Positions 45,621-54,396 of a stretch of 64,000 nt of DNA are shown here, piece by piece (position 1 is the stretch's first letter; each line of letters starts with the position of its first letter). A program made the position numbers and the translations under genes. The stretch comes from Desulfobacteraceae bacterium (GTDB taxonomy: Bacteria > Desulfobacterota > Desulfobacteria > Desulfobacterales > Desulfosarcinaceae), in NCBI GenBank assembly GCA_013003715.1, contig JABDIN010000108.1, positions 62,001-126,000 of the forward strand. Direction: 5' to 3'. The notes under the pieces are model-generated. The model was not told where the DNA came from. It was given only the letters and a program-made list of their open reading frames with translations, and did no database searches.

Positions 45621-47990
45621 ATGCGAAAACAGACAATGCAAAAAATAACGGATAGGGACGGGTACATCCTGTTGTGGATGATCCTTATCCTGCTGTTTCT
45701 GTCCGTCACCGCCGTGGCCATCAACCGGGGGACCGGCATGAAGACCCAAATGACTGCGTCCATGCGCCAATCCACCCAAATCAATTTCGGAGAACAGGCG
45801 ATGATCGAACACGGCCTGTGGGACCTGACCCGGGACCCGGGCCTGCGGGTGCCTGATCCGGGAGAAGATGTCACTTTCAACGGAACCGCTTTCAAGCGCC
45901 GGTTAACGGCCGCCACCCAGACCGGGTACACGGATGCCGTGGCCATTGACATCGCCAGGCCCGATGCGGACCGGCATCTTCGCGCTTACTACCGGTACTA
46001 TGTCCTGCCGCCCTATGCGGGGTATGACAGCGGTGTCGAACCCATTCATATTGCCCGGGACGCCACCGGCGACCTTTATTTTGCCGATCCCCAGACCCAT
46101 TGCGTGTACAAACGCAACGCCATTTCCGGGGAGATCAATGTGGTGGCCGGCACCGGCGCCTCGGGGGACAATGGCGATGGGGGGCCGGCCACGGCGGCTC
46201 AACTCAACAAACCGTTTGGCGTGGCGCTGGACACGGCGAAAAACATTTATATCGCGGACAAGGACAATCATCGTATTCGAAAAGTGGATGCGGTCACCGG
46301 GTTGATCTCAACGATAGCCGGCACCGGCGATGCGGGAGATGATGGTGACGGGGGACCGGCCACCGGTGCAAGGATCAATAAACCAAGGGCTGTCAGGGTC
46401 GGACCATCCGGTAACATTTACATCGCGGATACGGACAACAATAAAATCCGGAGGGTCTCCACCGGGATTATATCGACAGTGGCCGGCATTGGAAGCGCCG
46501 GTGACGACGGGGATGGCGGACCGGCAATATCAGCGAAATTGAACAGACCCAACGATGTGTTTGTACAAACCACCGGAGATTTCTACATCGCCGATACCGA
46601 CAATAATCGCATCCGATTCGTGGATGCCGGTACCGGCATGATTACGGCCTATGCCGGCACCGGCGACAAAGGAGACAACGGTGACGGCGGACCGGCCACA
46701 GCGGCGGAACTTGGGGAGCCGGGTGCGGTGTCCGTGGATGCCATCGGCAATGTGTTCATCGCGGACACCGGCAATTCAAAAATCCGCAGGGTGGAGAAAA
46801 GCTCCGGCATCATTACCACCATCGCCGGCACCGGCACCGCTGGATCCGATGGTGATAACGGACCGGCCGTCAATGCCGTTTTAAATAAACCGGCCGGGCT
46901 CTGCCATGGGGCTTCAGGAGTCATCTACATCGCCGATTCCAAAAACGGCAGTTTGCGAAAATTCGAAGCCGGCGCCACCATCACCACCATATACAACTCA
47001 AAGGGATTGGGACTAAACAAACCCGGTCAACTCGCCCTTGATACGGATAACAATTTATACATCGCCGATACGGATAACCATACCATTCCCAAGATCGACG
47101 CGTTTGGCAGCAAGGCCATCATCGCCGGTGCCGGCGGGGCCGGTTTCAGCGGCGACGGGGGACCGGCGACGGATGCCAAGCTGAACCGGCCGGAAGGGCT
47201 GATCCTGGATACCCTGAACAACATTTATTTTGCCGACAGGGATAACCATTGCATTCGCAAAGTGGAAGCGTCCACCGGCATCATCTCCACCATTGCCGGC
47301 GAGGGCACGAAATCCGGTGATACCGGTCTCGGGGGGCCCGCCACGGCAGCCAGGTTAAACAAACCAACCGCTCTGGCGATGGACGATGCCGGACATCTGT
47401 ATATTGCAGACACCGACAACCACAGGATCTGCGTGGTCAACCTCGGCACCGGTATCATCAGCCTCGTGGCCGGAACCGGGGAAGGCGGATTCGACGGTGA
47501 CGGCGGGCCGGCGACCGATGCAAAACTGAATAAACCCAGGGGTCTGTTTGTGGATGCGGACAACAATATTCTTATCGCCGATACGGACAACCATCGTATC
47601 CGCATGGTGGATGCCGGCACCGGGGCCATCTCAACGATCATCGGCAATGGCAGCAAAGGCAGTGCCGGGGATGGCGGCATGGCAGCGGCGGCTCAAGTGA
47701 ATAAGCCCCGGGGGATACTTGTGGACGGACCGGGAAATATATACGTCTCGGATACGGACAATCATAAAGTGCGCTTCGTCAGCCACCAGGACAACCGGAT
47801 AAGGACACTGGCGGGCATCGGCGATGCCGGATACGACGGCGACAACCAGCCGGCGGTGGATGCCAAGTTGAACAAGCCCTCGTCCATCGTCATGCCGGCG
47901 ACAAGGGGCGGCAGACGAATTTTCATCAGTGACAAGGACAACAACCGGATTCGCGTGTTGGTGCTGAAAAATGAAAAGGTGCTGTATTAA
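45621..47990 (+). CDS. Pilin-like (GspK/PilX-type) protein fused to NHL-repeat propeller
   Basis: A 789-residue protein with two very different parts. Residues 1-~140 resemble a GspK/PilX minor pseudopilin: short leader, then DGYILLWMILILLFLSVTAV without Glu at +5, then MTASMRQSTQINFGEQAMIE. From about 165 to the end there are roughly eleven NHL repeats of 55-57 residues, each with a core like GDGGPATAAQLNKPFGV and IYIADTDNHRIR; one (near 460) is degenerate. This is enough for one large or two smaller beta-propellers. The gene lies exactly where gspK is expected in a pseudopilin operon. It probably presents the propeller at the tip or outside of the filament; that is inference. Confidence 0.9.
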   Translation: MRKQTMQKITDRDGYILLWMILILLFLSVTAVAINRGTGMKTQMTASMRQSTQINFGEQAMIEHGLWDLTRDPGLRVPDPGEDVTFNGTAFKRRLTAATQTGYTDAVAIDIARPDADRHLRAYYRYYVLPPYAGYDSGVEPIHIARDATGDLYFADPQTHCVYKRNAISGEINVVAGTGASGDNGDGGPATAAQLNKPFGVALDTAKNIYIADKDNHRIRKVDAVTGLISTIAGTGDAGDDGDGGPATGARINKPRAVRVGPSGNIYIADTDNNKIRRVSTGIISTVAGIGSAGDDGDGGPAISAKLNRPNDVFVQTTGDFYIADTDNNRIRFVDAGTGMITAYAGTGDKGDNGDGGPATAAELGEPGAVSVDAIGNVFIADTGNSKIRRVEKSSGIITTIAGTGTAGSDGDNGPAVNAVLNKPAGLCHGASGVIYIADSKNGSLRKFEAGATITTIYNSKGLGLNKPGQLALDTDNNLYIADTDNHTIPKIDAFGSKAIIAGAGGAGFSGDGGPATDAKLNRPEGLILDTLNNIYFADRDNHCIRKVEASTGIISTIAGEGTKSGDTGLGGPATAARLNKPTALAMDDAGHLYIADTDNHRICVVNLGTGIISLVAGTGEGGFDGDGGPATDAKLNKPRGLFVDADNNILIADTDNHRIRMVDAGTGAISTIIGNGSKGSAGDGGMAAAAQVNKPRGILVDGPGNIYVSDTDNHKVRFVSHQDNRIRTLAGIGDAGYDGDNQPAVDAKLNKPSSIVMPATRGGRRIFISDKDNNRIRVLVLKNEKVLY

Positions 47991-47995
47991 ATAAA

Positions 47996-49132
47996 ATGTC
48001 TTTTTCAAGAAACACATATCCCATCGGGGTGGACCTGGCCGATCAATACGTGTATGCCGCACAGTTCAAAAAGAATGCAAATGGCCCGGTCATCCGGGGC
48101 TTGTACGATCGTATGCTGGACAAGGGGCTGTTCGAATGGACGGCGGATGACCCTGACCTGGATGCTGAATTTTCCGGGCAGTTGACGGCCATATTCAAGG
48201 AGATCCGGACCAGTGACGATTTCGCGGACAGACGAATTGTCCTTAAATTACCGGCGCATCTGCTGTTTACCTTTCCCGTGACGTTCGAACTGGAGGAGGA
48301 GGCCACCGTGGAGGCGGCCATCGTCCGCGAATGCCGGCGGTACTTGTCCTTTCCCCTCGAGGAGGCCGTCATCGACTACCCGGGCATCGATCGCATGGCG
48401 GACGGCGATACCCCGCGCTACAGGGCCAGCATTATCGCCGTACGTCGGGATCAGGTGGAAAAATACCTCTCCCTGGCCAGCTCCGCCGGGCTGGTGGTGG
48501 AAGCGATTGATTACGGCATGGCCGCCTTGTTCCGCTTGCACCACCACCTGTACCCGATCAAACCGAAACCGATGATATTGTGCAACCTCGGATACCGGCA
48601 GAGCCTGCTCGCCATCGTCACGGCCGACAACATCCTGGCGCAACGGGCCGTCACCTGGGGATTCCACGATATCGCCGAGCGCATCCGATCCAATTTCGAG
48701 TTACCGGCGGCATCCGGTTCACTGGCCGGATTGATCCGCACCTGCGGTCTCCGGTATGAAACCGGCCGGCATGGGCAAGATGCCCCCGGAGACAACAGCA
48801 GCGATACGTCCATGGGGGATATGGATGTGCACCGCACCGTTTACCAGGTGCTGGCCCCCTATGTGGATGAGTTGATTCATGAACTGCACCAGATAATCGC
48901 TTACGTGAGATCCGAAACCCGGCACACCGCCTTTGAATCCATCGCCTTGTACGGGCAGGGCAGCGATGTGCATCATCTGGATCAATATCTTGAGAGCCGG
49001 CTGGGTATTCCCACACGATGTATAAACCCGATGACAAAGATATCGGCCGGTGAAAAATCGGTGGATTCAAGCGGTGCGGCGAATTATGCCATCGCACTGG
49101 GATTGGGGTTACGGCAGGTGAAATGGCTATAA
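47996..49132 (+). CDS. pilM: PilM/GspL-type actin-like assembly protein
   Basis: Cytoplasmic actin-fold protein of 378 residues that links the PilN/PilO inner-membrane complex to the assembly platform. The N terminus YPIGVDLADQYVYAAQFKK is the first nucleotide-binding strand pair, and the fold continues with VEKYLSLASSAGLVVEAIDY and SIALYGQGSDVHHLDQYLES. No membrane helix is present, which separates it from full-length GspL. A His/Asp-rich middle (around 255-275) is low in conservation. It follows the NHL gene by five bases and overlaps pilN-like by ten. Confidence 0.9.
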   Translation: MSFSRNTYPIGVDLADQYVYAAQFKKNANGPVIRGLYDRMLDKGLFEWTADDPDLDAEFSGQLTAIFKEIRTSDDFADRRIVLKLPAHLLFTFPVTFELEEEATVEAAIVRECRRYLSFPLEEAVIDYPGIDRMADGDTPRYRASIIAVRRDQVEKYLSLASSAGLVVEAIDYGMAALFRLHHHLYPIKPKPMILCNLGYRQSLLAIVTADNILAQRAVTWGFHDIAERIRSNFELPAASGSLAGLIRTCGLRYETGRHGQDAPGDNSSDTSMGDMDVHRTVYQVLAPYVDELIHELHQIIAYVRSETRHTAFESIALYGQGSDVHHLDQYLESRLGIPTRCINPMTKISAGEKSVDSSGAANYAIALGLGLRQVKWL

Positions 49133-49716
49133 GGGAAATCAACCTCGTACCCCTGGACATCCTTCACCGGCAGAAGGTGTGGCGCCATATCGTATTCTGG
49201 TCGGCATGGCTGGTGCTCTCCATGACGATCATCGCCCTGGTTTACGGGTATCAGATCATCCGGGTGATCTCACCGCTGCAACCGGCGACATCCATAGAAG
49301 AGATGTATACGCACCTTGGGGCCACATTTGAGGAGATTGACCAGACCCGGACGGAAATTGAACGCCTGCGTGTTCAGGAGGCGTTTCTGAAAAGCATCAC
49401 CCGAAATCAGCCCCTGTCCCTGACACTCCTTCGGATAATCCATCGTATCAATTTGCAGACGTGGCTCACAGCACTGGCGGTGAAGGCCGGTGAAGAAAAA
49501 GAAGAGGGCTTGCTGATGACCTTATCCGGATTCAGTAAATCCAATGATACATTGGGGATATTTCTGACCGCATTGTCGGAAGAACCCCTGTTTCACGCCG
49601 TGGTCCTGAAGTATGCCCGGGAAGTGCCGACACCGCGGTACCTTGAGTTGAACGGGGAACCCGTGCGGGCGATTCAATTCCAGATCAGGTGCAAGATACC
49701 GGTGCCGTCATTATGA
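49123..49716 (+). CDS. PilN-like inner-membrane assembly protein
   Basis: A 197-residue bitopic protein. The cytoplasmic N terminus IREINLVPLD is the PilN motif that docks into PilM. A membrane helix follows (HIVFWSAWLVLSMTIIALVY, ~22-41), then a periplasmic coiled coil (EIDQTRTEIERLRVQEAF) and a ferredoxin-like domain ending FQIRCKIPVPSL. The gene overlaps the PilM gene at its start and the next gene by four bases (ATGA at 49713). Confidence 0.9.
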   Translation: MAIREINLVPLDILHRQKVWRHIVFWSAWLVLSMTIIALVYGYQIIRVISPLQPATSIEEMYTHLGATFEEIDQTRTEIERLRVQEAFLKSITRNQPLSLTLLRIIHRINLQTWLTALAVKAGEEKEEGLLMTLSGFSKSNDTLGIFLTALSEEPLFHAVVLKYAREVPTPRYLELNGEPVRAIQFQIRCKIPVPSL

Positions 49717-50240
49717 ACGCTCTACTCAAAAAAATAGATATGGCCGGTATTGCCGGTATTATCGTCATCGTATTCGCCTGTGGATCTTGGGTGGTGACGG
49801 ATATCCGGGCCCGGAATCACCGGTATAACATCGAACAGCATCTGATATCGGAAAAAATGAAAGAGGTGAATATCGCCACCACCAACCTGGAGGCCTTAAA
49901 GTCGGCCTTGGCGGAAACAAGCGATGAACTGGCATTGTTGAGCGAACGGGTGCCCGAAGCTGGTAAAATCGGCACCTTGCTGGGACAAATCAACCAACTG
50001 GCCAAACACCGGCGGGTCACCCTGGTCAGCCTGGAGCCCCAGCCGCCTGAACCGGTTAAGGATTTTATTCGTACACCCTTGAGATTGAATTGCCTTGGTG
50101 AATTTGCGGACATCCTCTATTTGCTATGGGATCTCGAGCGGATGAACCGCATCATGGTGATGGAGTCCATGACCATCTCCCGGGACGGCGTATCACAAAA
50201 GCTCCGGGTGGATTTACTTGCATATGTATTTGAAAGGTGA
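49713..50240 (+). CDS. PilO/GspM-like inner-membrane assembly protein
   Basis: A 175-residue bitopic protein starting at ATG 49713, inside the previous stop. It has one membrane helix (IAGIIVIVFACGSWVV, ~13-28), a periplasmic coiled coil (EKMKEVNIATTNLEALKSAL) and a compact C-terminal domain (VTLVSLEPQPPEPVKDF, FADILYLLWDLERMNRIMVM). This matches PilO, the partner of PilN. No odd features. Confidence 0.88.
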   Translation: MNALLKKIDMAGIAGIIVIVFACGSWVVTDIRARNHRYNIEQHLISEKMKEVNIATTNLEALKSALAETSDELALLSERVPEAGKIGTLLGQINQLAKHRRVTLVSLEPQPPEPVKDFIRTPLRLNCLGEFADILYLLWDLERMNRIMVMESMTISRDGVSQKLRVDLLAYVFER

Positions 50241-50246
50241 TGGGAC

Positions 50247-50795
50247 TTGAGCACCAGAAATAATCACGACCACCGGAAAACAGATCAGATAAAAGTGGCC
50301 GCCGTCATAATTCTGGCGGTAATTGCGGTTATCATGGCTTATTTTCGTTTTTTCCGGCCGACACCCCCGAATGCCCCGGTGTCGGAATCCGTACCGGAGG
50401 TCTCCATATCCGAAAGCCTGGATGTCTCGCTGCCGGAACCATTGTCATCCAAAGGTGGCCGGGAAAAGCGGCATCCGCTGGATCTGACGGACCCCACCGA
50501 CATCCGGAACATTTTTGCCCCCACACCCCTGGTCATTTCCAGGGATGATCTATCACCGTTGACAAGAAAATCGTCTCAGCCGCCATCGATAAATGTCGTT
50601 TTAAATGGCATTATTGCCGGAAATGGTAAGAATGTTGCAATCATCAACAATGCACTTTACCGCACCGGCGATAAACTGGGCGCCTATGTCATTGTCGGTA
50701 TTGAAAAAAACAAGGTGATGCTGAAATACAAAGATCACCTGAAGGCATTATTTTTGTCAACCATACCTGAAAATACAGAAGAAAAAACCGAATGA
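50247..50795 (+). CDS. PilP/GspC-like periplasmic linker protein
   Basis: A 182-residue protein with one membrane helix (VAAVIILAVIAVIMAYFRFF, ~17-36) and a proline-rich periplasmic linker. The compact C-terminal domain (INVVLNGIIAGNGKNVAIIN, LYRTGDKLGAYVIVGIEKNK) resembles the homology-region domain of GspC and PilP that contacts the secretin. The start is TTG 50247 behind AAAGGTGATGGGAC. PilP proteins are usually lipoproteins; this one has a membrane helix, which is the GspC arrangement. It overlaps the secretin gene by four bases. Confidence 0.8.
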   Translation: MSTRNNHDHRKTDQIKVAAVIILAVIAVIMAYFRFFRPTPPNAPVSESVPEVSISESLDVSLPEPLSSKGGREKRHPLDLTDPTDIRNIFAPTPLVISRDDLSPLTRKSSQPPSINVVLNGIIAGNGKNVAIINNALYRTGDKLGAYVIVGIEKNKVMLKYKDHLKALFLSTIPENTEEKTE

Positions 50796-52603
50796 CGAGC
50801 AGCAATACAACCTGTGCGCCATCCACAAGGCTGACCGCCACCGGATCCCGTATCCGGCTGTTTGTTGCGCTGTCCGTTATGCTCCTGTGGGTATTCAACG
50901 GACCGGCCTGGGGTGAAACGGACCCGGAAACGGTCGAACTCAAGGCTGTGCGGGCCGGACACCATGGCCACTATACCTCCGTTGTCTTTGAATTCGACCG
51001 GACGGCGACGTTCATCCCCCCGGCGCTAACGGATGATACGCTTACCATCGCCTTCAACAATGTCCGAACCGGCCTGTCGCCATACCGGCAGTACAAGGAC
51101 GTCGGCACATGGGTGCGGTTGAATACCGAAAAATCAACGATCACCGCCCGGATCGGCCTCACCGAACATTTCAACCGGTTCACCTATTTTGTTCTCCAAT
51201 ACCCGGATCGCGTGGTCGTCAATTTATATGACAACCCCCTTCCGGTCAGCAGTCCCCCCACCGCTCAACCACCGGAAAGCACACCGGCGGCGAAGGGGGC
51301 CGGATCAACTCCGGATCAGGCGGCCACATCGCCCCCCCCAAAAAAGGCACCGTCATCCGGTCCGGAGCATCGGCGGCTGACCTTGAATATCAATCAGGGC
51401 GATATCCGCGAAATCCTGTCGGCACTGGCCATACAGCAGGAAATGAACATCGTCATGGCCCCTGAAGTCTCCGGCAAGGTGACCATTCACCTCCACCAGG
51501 TGGATCTGATGGATGCCCTGCATGCCATCAACCGGGCCGCCGGTTTCGAGGTCAAACGGCGCGGCAACATCTACTATGTTTTTAAACCCGCGGAACAGCA
51601 GGATCCCCAGTCCGATAAATACCACATGCGCATTTTCAAGCTGGAATACGCTGAAGTGACCCAGATTCAGGAGATTCTCGAAGCTATCCCCGGCATCCGC
51701 CTGATTAAAATACATGAACCGTCAAAAACCATCATCGTGGAGGACACCTGGGCAAACCTGAAAAAAATCGAAACCCTTATCGGGTATTGGGATGTCAAAC
51801 CCAAGCAGGTGCTGATCGAAGCGAAAATATTGGAAATTGCACTCACCGACGACATGTCCTTCGGGGTGAATTGGGAGAAGGTGCTCAAAGACTTTCGGAT
51901 CGGCACCGGCGGATTCAGCACGGCCACCCTGCCCGGAGCGGAAGGGGTCTCACCCTTGCCGGCGACAGGCTCCGGGGTTTTCGGTAATGTGATTACCGGA
52001 GCCGGCACGTCCAGCCAGATCGCCGCGGCCATCGATGCCCTGCAGTCGAAGACGCGTATCGAAACCCTGTCCACCCCGCGGATACTGGCGATTCACGGCA
52101 AAAACGCCCTGGTACAGGTCGGCGGCAAACAAGGATACAGGGTGACCACCACCAATGTGGGGGTGGCCACGGAAACCATTGAATTCATCGACACCGGCAC
52201 CATTCTCGAACTCACCCCTTACATCGATGACGAGGGAAACACCCTGCTCAATATAAAACCGAGTATCAACGCCGCCCGCCTGGAAGAGGGCGTGCCGGTG
52301 GTGAACTCCACGGTGGTGTCCACCTGGTTGATGGCCAAAAACGGCGAAACCGTTTTTATCGGCGGCCTGATTCAGGATGCCGGCACCGAAACCCGGGATC
52401 AGGTGCCCTGTGTCGGCGATATACCGGGCCTGGGACTGCTTTTCGGGCGGCGCACCTATGGCAGCGGCAAGTCCGAACTGGTGGTGCTGATAACACCCCA
52501 CATCGTGGACGGACCGACCATCGCCGGCGAAAAGGCCATCGAAACCACCGAAAAACTCGAAGAGCGGTTCAAGAAAAAAGGCAATTTTGATGATCTTGAG
52601 TAA
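50792..52603 (+). CDS. AMIN-domain secretin (PilQ/GspD-like outer-membrane channel)
   Basis: Outer-membrane secretin of 603 residues and last gene of the operon. A signal peptide (LFVALSVMLLWVFNGPAWG, ~25-43) is followed by one AMIN domain (~48-145), a proline/alanine linker, a secretin N1-type domain (LTLNINQGDIREILSALAIQ), a NolW-like domain (FKLEYAEVTQIQEILEAIPG) and the secretin core. Diagnostic stretches of the core are TRIETLSTPRILAIHGKNAL, NGETVFIGGLIQD and VPCVGDIPGLGLLFG. AMIN plus secretin is the PilQ arrangement, although the pseudopilins are of secretion type. No pilotin gene is evident. Confidence 0.95.
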   Translation: MTSSNTTCAPSTRLTATGSRIRLFVALSVMLLWVFNGPAWGETDPETVELKAVRAGHHGHYTSVVFEFDRTATFIPPALTDDTLTIAFNNVRTGLSPYRQYKDVGTWVRLNTEKSTITARIGLTEHFNRFTYFVLQYPDRVVVNLYDNPLPVSSPPTAQPPESTPAAKGAGSTPDQAATSPPPKKAPSSGPEHRRLTLNINQGDIREILSALAIQQEMNIVMAPEVSGKVTIHLHQVDLMDALHAINRAAGFEVKRRGNIYYVFKPAEQQDPQSDKYHMRIFKLEYAEVTQIQEILEAIPGIRLIKIHEPSKTIIVEDTWANLKKIETLIGYWDVKPKQVLIEAKILEIALTDDMSFGVNWEKVLKDFRIGTGGFSTATLPGAEGVSPLPATGSGVFGNVITGAGTSSQIAAAIDALQSKTRIETLSTPRILAIHGKNALVQVGGKQGYRVTTTNVGVATETIEFIDTGTILELTPYIDDEGNTLLNIKPSINAARLEEGVPVVNSTVVSTWLMAKNGETVFIGGLIQDAGTETRDQVPCVGDIPGLGLLFGRRTYGSGKSELVVLITPHIVDGPTIAGEKAIETTEKLEERFKKKGNFDDLE

Positions 52604-52669
52604 CCAGCTCAACCCACCGCGCAGACCACCAGCCCACCGGTCCACACATGGACCTGAATTGAGACCTTA

Positions 52670-53584
52670 TCACCCGGCTTTCACCATCAGCGTTTCGAGA
52701 TTCCGGGCGAGCACCGGCAAATAATCCGTCAGCCCCAACTGATCCAATTTCGTCTGCATGGGAACCGGCAGATCCGACATGCGATTGGACAATATTCTCT
52801 CCGTTTCCGGTTCGGTGAAGGCCACACTGAATTGGATGCTTTTCTCATGCCGTTTGTTCATGGGGCAGACCAGTTGACACCGCAGGCACCCCACCAGGCA
52901 ATTGTGCCATGAGGGATCGATCCAGTCCGGGAACCCCTGCTCCCGCTCATTGAAAAAGGTGAGGCATTTTTCCGCCCGGATTAAAAACCGTTTGTCATCG
53001 ATGGCGCCGGTGGGACACGCCTGTACGCAGGACAGGCATCTGTCGCAGGTCTCCATGGCCTGTGCCTCCTCCCACGGCGCATCCTCCGGTGGTTCGAGAT
53101 CGCTGTAAAAGGCCGCCAGCCGGAAGAAACTGCCCATGCCGAAGACATAGGTGACATTGTTCCTGCCGTATGCCGCCAATCCGCTGCGCACGGCCGTCAG
53201 TTTTAACGGCAATACGGCTTTGCGGGCGGTCAGTCCATACCCGGTAAGAACATCGGTGATCAGGTAGTGAATGAGATAATCAGTGCCGTGGGTATATGTC
53301 GGTGGCACCCTTGTGGTGAACGTTTTGTCCTGGACCCTGAATTCGACGGACAGCGGATACTGCGGCGCGGCGGTAACGATCAAAGACTTGGCACCGTTCA
53401 GCTTTTTCTCAGCCGCCTCGAACAGAGGGGTCAGCCATAGTCTGTATAAATCCGGATGGATGTCTCCAGTGACGTTCCGCCGGAAAATTTCATCACGAAT
53501 TTCGGCCGCCCGGGATACCGGTATAATTGTCGCCTTGCAATTGATGGTGGCCAGCCGGCGGTGAAGGTGATTGATGGGATCCAT
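52670..53584 (-). CDS. QueG-like 4Fe-4S double-cluster protein
   Basis: A 304-residue iron-sulfur protein. Two cluster motifs are present: CDRCLSCVQACP near 190 and CLVGCLRCQLVCP near 245, together with a lone cysteine in AEKCLTFFNE. This arrangement matches epoxyqueuosine reductase QueG and reductive dehalogenase relatives. The first half (TAAPQYPLSVEF, GLAAYGRNNVTYV) is only distantly like the cobalamin-binding domain, and the C-terminal HEAT repeats of QueG are absent. Function is therefore uncertain. ATG 53584 has AGAGG upstream; a longer frame begins at 53605. Confidence 0.85.
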   Translation of the reverse strand: MDPINHLHRRLATINCKATIIPVSRAAEIRDEIFRRNVTGDIHPDLYRLWLTPLFEAAEKKLNGAKSLIVTAAPQYPLSVEFRVQDKTFTTRVPPTYTHGTDYLIHYLITDVLTGYGLTARKAVLPLKLTAVRSGLAAYGRNNVTYVFGMGSFFRLAAFYSDLEPPEDAPWEEAQAMETCDRCLSCVQACPTGAIDDKRFLIRAEKCLTFFNEREQGFPDWIDPSWHNCLVGCLRCQLVCPMNKRHEKSIQFSVAFTEPETERILSNRMSDLPVPMQTKLDQLGLTDYLPVLARNLETLMVKAG

Positions 53585-53739
53585 ATGGGTTTCCTCTATA
53601 CGCATACGATCTGAATGGTATTGAAATATGCCGGGTCCATGTGCTAATCTGCTAACTGCCTATTGTGACTTTGAAGGTTAGCAATGAAGATCTAACCTGT
53701 CAACACCTTTTTACCGGTTAAAATAAAACGGAGAAACCT

Positions 53740-54354
53740 ATGCCTGAACGGGATGCCGGAAACCTGAAACTGCTGGGCGGCAGGCTATGCCTGGATTTTG
53801 TGAACACGGTGGATTGGCGGGGCACCGAATCCCCTGTTGAGTTTTTAAACTGTGCGGACGATCTTCTCCGCTGGGGGGTCCATTCGGGCATGATCGCCCC
53901 GGCGGAGGCGGACGATCTTGGGCGGGTTATTGAAAACAAAGCTTCGGTGGTCGGCCGGGTTGTCGCCCGGGCCATCCGGTTGCGGGAAACCATCTACCGT
54001 TTGTTCGCCGCGGTGGCCGCCGCCGCACCACATGATCCGAAAGATCTTGCTGAAGTGAACCGATTTCTCACCGCCAACCTGCAATACCTTCATATCGCCG
54101 CATCCGACGGACGATTCCACTGGCGGCGGGCGACGCTTTCCACATCATTGGATGGTTTTTTGGCGGATATTGTCAAATCTACGGTGGATCTGCTGGTATC
54201 CGATGATCTCAACCGGGTAAAAATGTGTGCTGACCCCCGATGCGCCTGGCTTTTTTTAGATGTCAGTAAAAATAATAGCCGCCGCTGGTGCGACATGAAA
54301 GACTGCGGCAACCGGGCAAAGGTTTCACGGTTTTATAGGAAACGGAAAAGCTGA
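53740..54354 (+). CDS. CGNR zinc finger / ABATE domain regulator
   Basis: A 204-residue protein with an N-terminal ABATE-type domain (KLLGGRLCLDFVNTVDWRGT, LRETIYRLFAAVAA) and a C-terminal CGNR zinc finger: CADPRCAWLFLD followed by RRWCDMKDCGNRAK. The four cysteines bind zinc and the basic tail (RAKVSRFYRKRKS) probably contacts DNA. Family members are thought to be stress or ligand-responsive transcription regulators; target genes are unknown. It is a single-gene unit between the QueG-like gene and the hybrid kinase, which are both on the opposite strand. Confidence 0.9.
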   Translation: MPERDAGNLKLLGGRLCLDFVNTVDWRGTESPVEFLNCADDLLRWGVHSGMIAPAEADDLGRVIENKASVVGRVVARAIRLRETIYRLFAAVAAAAPHDPKDLAEVNRFLTANLQYLHIAASDGRFHWRRATLSTSLDGFLADIVKSTVDLLVSDDLNRVKMCADPRCAWLFLDVSKNNSRRWCDMKDCGNRAKVSRFYRKRKS

Positions 54355-54396
54355 AAAAACATCACGTTCATACTCCCCGGATTGAATATGGTGTAC

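Noticed and set aside
44729-45952. A 407-codon frame on the minus strand opposite the pseudopilin genes
   Set aside because: It lies across three recognised genes on the other strand and has no recognisable domain.
46149-47960. DNA-level repeat array
   Set aside because: The periodicity of about 165-171 bases is explained by the NHL repeats of the encoded protein and keeps the reading frame.
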